Assembly (NCBI GenBank): GCA_029941825.1
Contig: JAPYTM010000051.1
Span: 1-6,226, forward strand
Direction: 5' to 3'
DNA length: 6,226 nt
Source of the DNA: Candidatus Nitrosopumilus sp.
GTDB taxonomy: Archaea; Thermoproteota; Nitrososphaeria; Nitrososphaerales; Nitrosopumilaceae
Positions 1-4,916 of the stretch are shown here, piece after piece; within the stretch, counting starts at the first letter, position 1, and every line of letters starts with the position of its first letter. The notes below the pieces were generated by a model that did not search any database, was not told the DNA's origin, and saw only the letters and a program-made list of their open reading frames with translations. The position numbers were made by a program, and so were the translations under genes.

Positions 1-80
1 TGGAAACACCAGAAGTTGAAACTACTGTGGAAACACCAGAAGTTGAAACTACTGTGGAAACACCAGAAGTTGAAACTACT
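1..80 (+). repeat. 27-bp in-frame tandem repeat, three copies
   Basis: Copies lie at 1-27, 28-54 and 55-80; the third lacks only the final G. The copies are identical at every base, including synonymous positions, and each encodes nine residues in the same frame. The left boundary is the window edge, so more copies may exist upstream. Identity at third codon positions suggests recent expansion by slippage or unequal recombination rather than old selected repetition. Confidence 0.9.
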
Positions 81-158
81 ACAAAAAGCTCTAAAACAAA
101 CACTGTGAAATCTACAGTAGATGTTGAATCTGATGATTCAGAACCCTTAGAAGAATAA
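1..158 (+). CDS. 3' end of an unidentified protein with TPEV-type repeats and an acidic tail (5' partial)
   Basis: An open frame enters from the left edge (first full codon at 3) and stops at TAA 156-158. The visible 51 residues begin with three tandem copies of a nine-residue unit, ETPEVETTV, with the last residue of the third copy changed to T. A short Lys/Ser/Thr-rich linker (TKSSKTNTVKS) and an acidic end rich in D, E and S follow. There is no hydrophobic segment and no catalytic motif. The composition is that of a disordered, negatively charged C-terminal extension. The globular part lies outside the window, so I do not name the protein. That it is coding is supported by codon-length periodicity, an intact frame and the T-rich tract directly after the stop. 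Confidence 0.7.
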   Translation, partial: ETPEVETTVETPEVETTVETPEVETTTKSSKTNTVKSTVDVESDDSEPLEE

Positions 159-205
159 TCTTTCTTCTTTTTCTTACCTTTTAATTTTAAAATTATTTTA
201 TTTTC
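159..205 (+). terminator. T-rich probable archaeal terminator after the repeat-tailed gene
   Basis: Immediately after the TAA stop, the plus strand is dominated by T runs (TCTTTCTTCTTTTTCTTACC, then more T runs) with no stem-loop of note. Archaeal RNA polymerase commonly terminates at non-template T tracts, so this fits the end of the upstream transcription unit. It also separates that unit from rlmN. No experimental evidence is available here. Confidence 0.55.
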
Positions 206-214
206 AATACTATT

Positions 215-230
215 AATTAAATCATAATAT
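215..230 (+). promoter_or_regulatory. Possible TATA-like promoter element of rlmN
   Basis: An AT-only stretch ending in CATAATAT is centred about 27 nt before the ATG at 253. There is no GGAGG-like motif between it and the start. This spacing fits a leaderless archaeal transcript. The surroundings are also AT-rich, so the exact box is uncertain. Confidence 0.35.
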
Positions 231-252
231 CCTTTGAAATTGTTACTATATC

Positions 253-1314
253 ATGACAGATCTTTATCGTTTACTTCCAGAAGAGATGGAACAACTAGTA
301 CTTGATATGGGATATCCTCGATATAGAGCAGACCAAATTTTGCTTCCACTATACTACAAATTTCCCAAAGATCTCTCTGAGATAAAACAACTTCCAAAAA
401 AACTGCGAGAAGAACTGGTTGAAGCTGGTTACACAATAGGCTCTGCAAAAGAGATTCATCGTGTAGTGAGTGAAGATGGGGATACTACCAAGTTACTTTT
501 ACAATTAACTGAAACTTCTGTAGAGACTGTCTTAATGCAATATTCTTCATCAAAAATTGGTGGTCATCCTAGATCAACTATCTGTGTCTCAACACAAATA
601 GGATGTGCAATGGGGTGTGTATTTTGTGCAACAGGTCAAATGGGATTTGAAACAAATCTTGCAGCTGAGGATATAGTATCTCAAGTAATTCATTTTGCAG
701 ATATTTTACAACAAAGGGGAGAACATGTAACAAACTTGGTCTTTATGGGAATGGGAGAACCTATGGCAAACTATGATGAAATGATTCGTGCTGTACGACT
801 CTTAACACATGATAGAGGTTTTGGATTAGGTCAACGTCATGTTACAATTTCAACTATTGGTATTCCTTCAGGAATTGATAAACTAGCTGAGGAAAATCTA
901 CAGATTGGTCTTGCAATATCTCTTCATGCACCAAATAATGAATTACGAAAAAAATTAGTTCCTACTGCAGGACCTCATTCAGTTGAAGACATAATTGATG
1001 CAGGAAAAAGATATTTCAAAAAGACTGGACGTCGTGTAACTTTTGAGTATGCACTCATGGCAGGAGTTAATGATTCCCCCAAAATTGCAAATGAATTAGC
1101 TTTACTATTACAAGGAAATGGTTCACATGTTAATTTGATTCCAATCAATCCCACTGCTGGTGATTTTAAACGACCATCACAAGACAGTGTATTGGAATTT
1201 GAACAAATTTTATCTGATGCTGGTGTAAATTGTACTGTTCGTGTTGAGAAAGGTACTGAGATTTCAGCTGCATGTGGTCAACTCAGAACCGACATTGTAA
1301 ATTCCTCAAAATAG
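253..1314 (+). CDS. rlmN: Radical SAM 23S rRNA (adenine-C2)-methyltransferase RlmN
   Basis: This 353-residue protein matches the RlmN/Cfr family over its whole length. The family methylates C2 of A2503 in 23S rRNA, and in E. coli also A37 of some tRNAs, using a [4Fe-4S] cluster and two SAM molecules. Visible elements are an N-terminal helical domain (about 1-95), the conserved VETVL with E91, and the cluster motif CAMGCVFC (C118, C122, C125). The GEP SAM-binding motif is at 168-170, with an ISLHAPNNELR segment at 222-232. The two methylation-chemistry cysteines are C111 (in STICVSTQ) and C341 (in AACGQL), matching E. coli C118 and C355 by spacing. All catalytic residues are present, so it should be active. 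The start is ATG with no Shine-Dalgarno motif, probably leaderless. The family is mainly bacterial. The ATGQMGF segment resembles the style I recall from Chloroflexi/Cyanobacteria-type proteins, which suggests ancient transfer into archaea (inference). It lies 40 nt before rpl21e. Confidence 0.95.
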   Translation: MTDLYRLLPEEMEQLVLDMGYPRYRADQILLPLYYKFPKDLSEIKQLPKKLREELVEAGYTIGSAKEIHRVVSEDGDTTKLLLQLTETSVETVLMQYSSSKIGGHPRSTICVSTQIGCAMGCVFCATGQMGFETNLAAEDIVSQVIHFADILQQRGEHVTNLVFMGMGEPMANYDEMIRAVRLLTHDRGFGLGQRHVTISTIGIPSGIDKLAEENLQIGLAISLHAPNNELRKKLVPTAGPHSVEDIIDAGKRYFKKTGRRVTFEYALMAGVNDSPKIANELALLLQGNGSHVNLIPINPTAGDFKRPSQDSVLEFEQILSDAGVNCTVRVEKGTEISAACGQLRTDIVNSSK

Positions 1315-1322
1315 TTCTAAGT

Positions 1323-1331
1323 GTTAAAATA
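1323..1331 (+). promoter_or_regulatory. TATA-like box for the rpl21e-rpoF operon
   Basis: GTTAAAATA is centred about 28 nt before the rpl21e ATG at 1355, in the only gap (40 nt) between rlmN and the operon. The region from 1332 to 1354 lacks a Shine-Dalgarno motif, so transcription probably starts at or a few bases before the ATG. Read-through from rlmN is also possible. Confidence 0.45.
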
Positions 1332-1354
1332 GGGCTTTCAGAAGTTTTACACTC

Positions 1355-1654
1355 ATGGCAACTAAGAAGTCCCATGGTCGTTCACATGGATTTAAACACA
1401 AATCTAGATCTGTAATGAAGAAAAAGGCACCTAGAGGAGTCTCATTTTTGTTACGTGAATACCAAGAAGGTCAACAAGCACTTGTCATTATTGATCCTAG
1501 ACAGCACAAAGGATTACCACATAGACGATATCACGGAAAAGTAGGTGTCATTACAAATGTTGGTAGACGTGCAATAACACTTGATGTGAAATTAGGAGAT
1601 AAATCGAAAACCTTAATCACTAGATTGGATCATATCAAACCATTCGGTGTATAA
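1355..1654 (+). CDS. rpl21e: 50S ribosomal protein L21e (eL21)
   Basis: A 99-residue, very basic protein of usual archaeal eL21 length. It is an archaeal/eukaryotic large-subunit protein with no relation to bacterial bL21. The Lys/Arg/His-rich N-terminus (residues 1-27, with KKSHGRSHGFKHKSR) is the rRNA-binding extension. It is followed by a small SH3-like beta barrel with the family hallmarks GLPHRRYHGKVGVI (53-66) and a VGRRAI segment (69-74). The C-terminus ends LDHIKPFGV, also typical. It opens the operon: the stop is 2 nt before the rpoF ATG, and the last codons contain the probable rpoF ribosome binding site. The eL21-RpoF-DUF655-KsgA order is a known conserved archaeal neighbourhood, which strengthens all four calls. 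Confidence 0.96.
   Translation: MATKKSHGRSHGFKHKSRSVMKKKAPRGVSFLLREYQEGQQALVIIDPRQHKGLPHRRYHGKVGVITNVGRRAITLDVKLGDKSKTLITRLDHIKPFGV
1646..1649 (+). promoter_or_regulatory. Shine-Dalgarno-like GGTG of rpoF
   Basis: GGTG inside the last codons of rpl21e ends 7 nt before the rpoF ATG at 1657. It matches part of the archaeal GGAGGTGA consensus. Together with the 2-nt gap between genes, it supports the ATG and points to coupled translation. Confidence 0.5.
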
Positions 1655-1656
1655 TC

Positions 1657-1983
1657 ATGGAAGAAATAAAAAAGAAACAATCAATCTCTCTATCGGAAGT
1701 TAAAGAAATTTTAGGTAAAGTGGATGTTGAAGAAATGGATCAAATTCAACGTTGGACATATGATTATGTTTCAAAATTTGAAGTAATTGATTCTAAAGAT
1801 GCAAAAGACATGAAAAAACAACTTGTCAAGGAATGTGAATTAACTGAAGATGAGGCAGTTGAAATTGTAAACATTAGACCCACAAGTTTACCTGAATTAC
1901 GTTCTTTCACATTTGGTTGGAAAAAACTTATTCTTGCTGAAACACTTGCAAAAATATTAAAGATCATTAAGGATCATTCGTAA
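1657..1983 (+). CDS. rpoF: DNA-directed RNA polymerase subunit F (Rpo4/Rpb4)
   Basis: A 108-residue acidic, helical protein of the usual length for archaeal Rpo4, the homologue of eukaryotic Rpb4. With Rpo7 (Rpb7) it forms the stalk of RNA polymerase, which helps promoter opening and binds nascent RNA. The N-terminal part (8-22, ISLSEVKEIL) packs against Rpo7. The C-terminal HRDC-like helical bundle carries the family segment LTEDEAVEIVNIRPTSLPEL (62-81), with the near-invariant NIRP and the following LRSF. There are no membrane segments or cysteine motifs (one Cys at 60). It lies 2 nt after rpl21e and 21 nt before the DUF655 gene, so it should be co-transcribed with both. Confidence 0.95.
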   Translation: MEEIKKKQSISLSEVKEILGKVDVEEMDQIQRWTYDYVSKFEVIDSKDAKDMKKQLVKECELTEDEAVEIVNIRPTSLPELRSFTFGWKKLILAETLAKILKIIKDHS

Positions 1984-1990
1984 TTCTTTT

Positions 1991-1995
1991 AGGAG
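1991..1995 (+). promoter_or_regulatory. Shine-Dalgarno AGGAG that fixes the TTG start of the DUF655 gene
   Basis: AGGAG sits in the 21-nt gap after rpoF and ends 9 nt before the TTG at 2005. No in-frame ATG lies near, and residues after the TTG already belong to the family's conserved start region. The site therefore decides the start. It is the clearest ribosome binding site in the window. Confidence 0.7.
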
Positions 1996-2004
1996 TATTT
2001 TATT

Positions 2005-2571
2005 TTGCACAGGGCACAACCCCCACCTAGAAAATATGAAGAACATGCATATGTTTTAGATTTTAACCCTAGAGGAAAATCATCTACTGTACGAGGACGA
2101 GATGGAATTATAATAACAGCTATAGGTGAAGATCGTTTAACCCTTTTAGAAATCCTCGGAGTTCCAAACTCTACATTTGAAGTGGAAGAGAAAATTTACA
2201 TCGGAAAAGAAGGACGTACTAAAGTTTTGTCTGTTTTGGGGAAGATGGATTATGATCATATCTCATCAACAGCACAAAGCGAATTAGAAAATGTAGTGGA
2301 AACTATAGTCACTGCTAATGAATCTAGATTTGTAGATTATCTAAATAATGCACAACCATTAACCCCAAGAATTCATGCACTTGAATTAATTCCAGGGATT
2401 GGAAAAACATACATGAAAACAATGCTTGAAGAGCGAGAACAGAAAAAATTTGAAAGCTATCAAGATTTACAAGATAGAGTTGGATTCAAAGATCCTATAA
2501 AACATATTTCAGAACGAATTCTAGATGAAATTACTGGTCAAAGTAGAATGAATCTTTTCGTTAAGCGATGA
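2005..2571 (+). CDS. DUF655 family protein with helix-hairpin-helix motif
   Basis: A 188-residue archaeal protein of the DUF655 family, whose biochemical role is, as far as I know, not established. The N-terminal half (10-85) is beta-rich, with the family opening YEEHAYVLDFNPRG (11-24) followed by RGRDG and a GKEGR segment, consistent with an OB-like fold. The C-terminal half has a helix-hairpin-helix, LELIPGIGKTYMKTMLEER (126-144), of the kind that contacts nucleic-acid backbones non-specifically. A basic helical end ends FVKR. Translation starts at TTG 2005, supported by AGGAG upstream. It overlaps ksgA by 4 nt (ATGA), so the two are translationally coupled. Its fixed place between an RNA polymerase subunit and an rRNA dimethylase suggests an RNA-binding role in transcription or ribosome assembly (inference). 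Confidence 0.9.
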   Translation: MHRAQPPPRKYEEHAYVLDFNPRGKSSTVRGRDGIIITAIGEDRLTLLEILGVPNSTFEVEEKIYIGKEGRTKVLSVLGKMDYDHISSTAQSELENVVETIVTANESRFVDYLNNAQPLTPRIHALELIPGIGKTYMKTMLEEREQKKFESYQDLQDRVGFKDPIKHISERILDEITGQSRMNLFVKR

Positions 2572-3275
2572 TAAAACGAAAAAGACTCGGACAACACTTC
2601 CTAAACTCAAATTCAATAGCTCAATCAATTGTTTCAGAGGCCAAAATTACAAAAAATGATGTTGTATTTGAGTTAGGGACGGGATTGGGAATTTTAACCC
2701 CCTTATTGTGTAATAAAGCCAATAAGGTAATTTCAGTTGATGCTGATGAAATACTAATTAGAAAAGCAAAATCTACTTTTTCTGAAATTAATAATCTTAT
2801 TTTAAAGTCAGGTGATGGTTTTAAGGAAAAAGATTCCTTTTCTATTTTTGTATCTAACTTACCATACTCTAGAAGTAAAGATGCAATTGAATGGCTTGCC
2901 CAAACTTCTTTTTCCCATGGTGTCATTATGGTTCAAAAAGAATTTGCTGAGAAACTAGTTGCAAAACCCTCAAAAAATCGAAAAGCGATAAGCATTATTG
3001 CAAATTATGCTTTTGAAATTAAACTCATTTTTAAGGTGGGAAAAAACAATTTTTCTCCTCCTCCAAAAATTGATTCAGTAGTCCTAAAAATTACCAAAAA
3101 AACTACTATGAATAAAGATCTTATTCAAATTATTAACAAAATTTTCTCATATCGACGTAAAACAGTCAAAAACATTCTAAAACAATTCAATAAAGAAACT
3201 GTAATAGATAAACGAGTAGATGACCTTTCAGGAGATGAAATAATTAATCTTGCAAATCAAATCCTTGAAAAATGA
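2568..3275 (+). CDS. ksgA: 16S rRNA dimethyladenosine transferase KsgA/Dim1
   Basis: This Rossmann-fold SAM methyltransferase dimethylates two adjacent adenosines in helix 45 at the 3' end of 16S rRNA, a late quality-control step in small-subunit assembly. The 235-residue sequence shows the family opener LGQHFL (7-12), SAM motif I ELGTGLG (35-41) and an acidic ribose-binding position in SVDAD (D58, where E is usual). It also has GDGF (82-85) and catalytic motif IV NLPYS (97-101). VQKEFAEKLVA (122-132) and SPPPKIDS (163-170) complete the signature. RRKTVKNIL (196-204) lies in the small C-terminal domain. It is about 35-40 residues shorter than KsgA/Dim1 proteins of about 270, mainly in the C-terminal domain. 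The ATG overlaps the DUF655 stop by 4 nt. Its own end overlaps the following methyltransferase. Confidence 0.95.
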   Translation: MIKRKRLGQHFLNSNSIAQSIVSEAKITKNDVVFELGTGLGILTPLLCNKANKVISVDADEILIRKAKSTFSEINNLILKSGDGFKEKDSFSIFVSNLPYSRSKDAIEWLAQTSFSHGVIMVQKEFAEKLVAKPSKNRKAISIIANYAFEIKLIFKVGKNNFSPPPKIDSVVLKITKKTTMNKDLIQIINKIFSYRRKTVKNILKQFNKETVIDKRVDDLSGDEIINLANQILEK

Positions 3276-3783
3276 TGAATATCCACCTTCTGAGGATACT
3301 TTTTTCATCGTAGATAATATTGAAAATGAACAAGGTGATTTTGCATTAGATATAGGAAGTGGTTCTGGATATCTTACAAAACTACTCACTAAAAATTTTT
3401 TATTTGTTGTTGGAACGGACATTAACTATGAAGTTTTAAAATGTCAAACATACAAGACACAGAATCTTATTTGTTGCAATGGCTCTGATGCATTAAAAAT
3501 AAAATTTGATCTAATTGTTTGTAATTTACCTTATCTTGCAACTGATGATATTTTGGATGTTGCAACAGATGGGGGAATTGAAGGATTTGAAATTCCAAAA
3601 AAAATAATTGATTCTGCATACAAAAATATCAAAAAAAACGGTAAATTCATTTTTGTTACATCTTCATTATCTAACTATCAGAAATTAATTGATTACACAA
3701 GCAAATTAGGTTTAAAAACTAGGATTATGGCAAAAAAGAAACTTTTCTTTGAAGAATTAATTCTTGTAGAAGCAACTAACTAA
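3250..3783 (+). CDS. HemK2/MTQ2-type protein-glutamine N-methyltransferase
   Basis: A 177-residue single-domain SAM methyltransferase. The opening EYPPSEDTFF (10-19) matches the Y-x-P-(A/S)-E-D-T-F start of archaeal and eukaryotic HEMK2/MTQ2 proteins, which methylate the Gln of the GGQ loop of class I release factors. SAM motif I is DIGSGSG (34-40), motif II is TDIN (56-59), and the catalytic tetrapeptide is NLPY (92-95) where NPPY is the rule. It lacks the N-terminal factor-binding domain of bacterial PrmC, as expected for HEMK2. Two in-frame TTG codons could start it: 3250 (26-nt overlap with ksgA) or 3265 (11-nt overlap, protein beginning MKNDEYPPSED). ATGs at 3272 and 3275 are in another frame. 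The shorter form is equally plausible. It is last in the operon, and its stop abuts the stop of the opposite-strand gene. Confidence 0.88.
   Translation: MQIKSLKNDEYPPSEDTFFIVDNIENEQGDFALDIGSGSGYLTKLLTKNFLFVVGTDINYEVLKCQTYKTQNLICCNGSDALKIKFDLIVCNLPYLATDDILDVATDGGIEGFEIPKKIIDSAYKNIKKNGKFIFVTSSLSNYQKLIDYTSKLGLKTRIMAKKKLFFEELILVEATN
3731..3742 (-). terminator. Possible T-tract terminator of the minus-strand dehydrogenase gene
   Basis: Read on the minus strand, this is GTTTCTTTTTTG, lying about 42-53 nt past the dehydrogenase stop and inside the 3' end of the opposite methyltransferase gene (its AKKK codons). It is the first long T run after the stop on that strand. Another lies farther on (A8 at 3631-3638 on the plus strand). 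Weak, composition-only evidence. Confidence 0.28.
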
Positions 3784-3805
3784 TTATTTTCTAAGTTTTT
3801 CTTTT
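3784..3805 (+). terminator. T-rich probable terminator of the rpl21e operon, inside the end of the opposite gene
   Basis: Directly after the methyltransferase stop, the plus strand reads TTATTTTCTAAGTTTTTCTTTT. On the other strand these bases are the Lys-rich last codons (KEKLRK) of the convergent dehydrogenase gene. With no intergenic space, this is the nearest T tract at which the plus-strand operon could end. This is inference from composition. Confidence 0.4.
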
Positions 3806-4815
3806 GCATAAGTGATTATTGCATCTGTCATTTGTGTTGTTGATGCACTACCCCCAATATCCCAAGTTACTGCTTTTCCTTCATTAATTACTTGATCAGT
3901 TGCAGCAAAGATTGCATCTCTAATTTCATTTTCACCGAGATATTCTGCCATCCAAGCTCCTGATAGAACTGTTGCAGTAGGATTTACTTTATTTTGTCCT
4001 GCAAATTGTGGTGCACTTCCATGTGCTGCCTCAAACATTGCAAAATTATCTCCCATATTTGCAGAATAAATTAATCCAATTGAACCAACTAATCCAGAAG
4101 CTAATTCAGAAATAATATCCATAAACAAGTTGGTACTGACAAGAACTGCACCATTGAACTGTTCTGGTGCTACAACCATTTGTTGTGCCATATTGTCAAT
4201 GTAAATTTCTGATAACTCTACATCTGTACCTTCTACTACCTTTTGAGCTGAATCCCAAAATATTCCATCTGTTTGCTTTAGAATATTTCTTTTAGTGATT
4301 GCAACCATTTTTTTCATATCATTTTCTTTTGCCCAATTCATTGCAGAATTTAAAAATCTATCACATCCTTGTCTTGTAATTTTTCTAATTGCAATTGCTG
4401 CATCATCTGTAATTTTTACTTCAACACCTGTGTACAATCCTTCTGTTGCTTCTCTAAAACAAACACAATCAAGTTTTCTATCTGGTGTTAATCTATCGTA
4501 AGTTTTTGTTGGTCTAATGTTAGAATACAACTCAAATTTTTGACGTAATGTTACTGCAACGCTTCTTGGAGCTCCTGGAACTGGTATTGTTGTGGTTGGA
4601 CCCTTAAAACAGGCGTTGGACTCTTCCAAAACTTTCATTGTATTGTCTGGAATGTATGATTTGTCTTTTCTACCATTTTTGTCCCATTGCTCTGAACCTA
4701 CATCACAAAGAATAATCTCTGATTGAAAATCACACTCTTTCAAAACTTTTAGCATTGAATCAACAACTTCAGGCCCAATACCGTCTCCTTTCATAACTGC
4801 AGCTTTTTTACTCAA
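3784..4815 (-). CDS. icd: Isocitrate dehydrogenase (isocitrate/isopropylmalate dehydrogenase family)
   Basis: A 343-residue beta-decarboxylating dehydrogenase, probably converting isocitrate to 2-oxoglutarate, the carbon skeleton for glutamate. Motifs include GDGIGPEVV (10-18), GPTTTIP (72-78), RSVAVTLR (84-91), LYSNIRP (96-102) and FREATEGLYTG (120-130). The substrate arginines are R91, R101 and R121, and the catalytic pair is Y128 and K175. D207 and D233 are metal ligands. The cofactor loop is HGSAPQFAGQNKVNP (265-279). Isocitrate is favoured by S85 and the RSxxVxLR context, but the Asn two residues after the Ser in E. coli IDH is Ala here (A87). The usual second metal Asp is E237. The cofactor positions (Q270, F271) match neither the NADP (Lys-Tyr) nor the NAD (Asp-Ile) rule. 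3-Isopropylmalate or homoisocitrate cannot be fully excluded. The start is TTG (CAA at 4813-4815) without Shine-Dalgarno, so probably leaderless. It is convergent with the methyltransferase, zero spacer. Confidence 0.87.
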   Translation of the reverse strand: MSKKAAVMKGDGIGPEVVDSMLKVLKECDFQSEIILCDVGSEQWDKNGRKDKSYIPDNTMKVLEESNACFKGPTTTIPVPGAPRSVAVTLRQKFELYSNIRPTKTYDRLTPDRKLDCVCFREATEGLYTGVEVKITDDAAIAIRKITRQGCDRFLNSAMNWAKENDMKKMVAITKRNILKQTDGIFWDSAQKVVEGTDVELSEIYIDNMAQQMVVAPEQFNGAVLVSTNLFMDIISELASGLVGSIGLIYSANMGDNFAMFEAAHGSAPQFAGQNKVNPTATVLSGAWMAEYLGENEIRDAIFAATDQVINEGKAVTWDIGGSASTTQMTDAIITYAKEKLRK

Positions 4816-4839
4816 AACTGCAAGATTTTGAGGTGTTTA

Positions 4840-4849
4840 TTATTTAATT
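4840..4849 (-). promoter_or_regulatory. TATA-like box of the dehydrogenase gene
   Basis: On the minus strand this reads AATTAAATAA, centred about 29 nt before the TTG start at 4815. No Shine-Dalgarno motif lies between. The spacing implies a transcript starting within a few bases of the TTG, which supports that codon as the start. Confidence 0.45.
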
Positions 4850-4884
4850 CTACCTTACTTTTTATAATATTTCTTATAGTTATG

Positions 4885-4893
4885 ATTTAATAG
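4885..4893 (+). promoter_or_regulatory. TATA-like box of the metallophosphoesterase gene
   Basis: ATTTAATAG is centred about 28 nt before the ATG at 4917, with no Shine-Dalgarno motif in between. It shares the ~101-nt divergent intergenic region (4816-4916) with the oppositely oriented dehydrogenase promoter. The two boxes are about 45 nt apart, centre to centre. Confidence 0.42.
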
Positions 4894-4916
4894 ATAATTT
4901 AACAAAATTAATTCAA

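Noticed and set aside
1..80. CRISPR-like direct repeats
   Set aside because: The copies are head-to-tail with no spacers, have exact codon-length periodicity and lie in an open reading frame.
2621..2926. 101-codon minus-strand frame within ksgA
   Set aside because: It is antisense to a gene with all family motifs, and its product is low-complexity without a recognisable domain.
3272..3290. ATGATG at the ksgA stop as the start of the next gene, implying a frameshift
   Set aside because: These ATGs are in a different frame from the methyltransferase. The family's N-terminal motif is already intact in the TTG-started frame, so no frameshift is needed.
4295..4501. 68-codon plus-strand frame with a hydrophobic, membrane-like product, antisense to the dehydrogenase gene
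   Set aside because: The hydrophobicity follows from reading the complement of Lys/Glu-rich codons. No promoter or ribosome site precedes it.
3784..4815. Assignment as 3-isopropylmalate dehydrogenase (leuB)
   Set aside because: The substrate segment RSVAVTLR with its serine resembles isocitrate dehydrogenases, not the EQGLLxLRK pattern of isopropylmalate enzymes. The A87 change keeps some doubt, which is stated in the feature.
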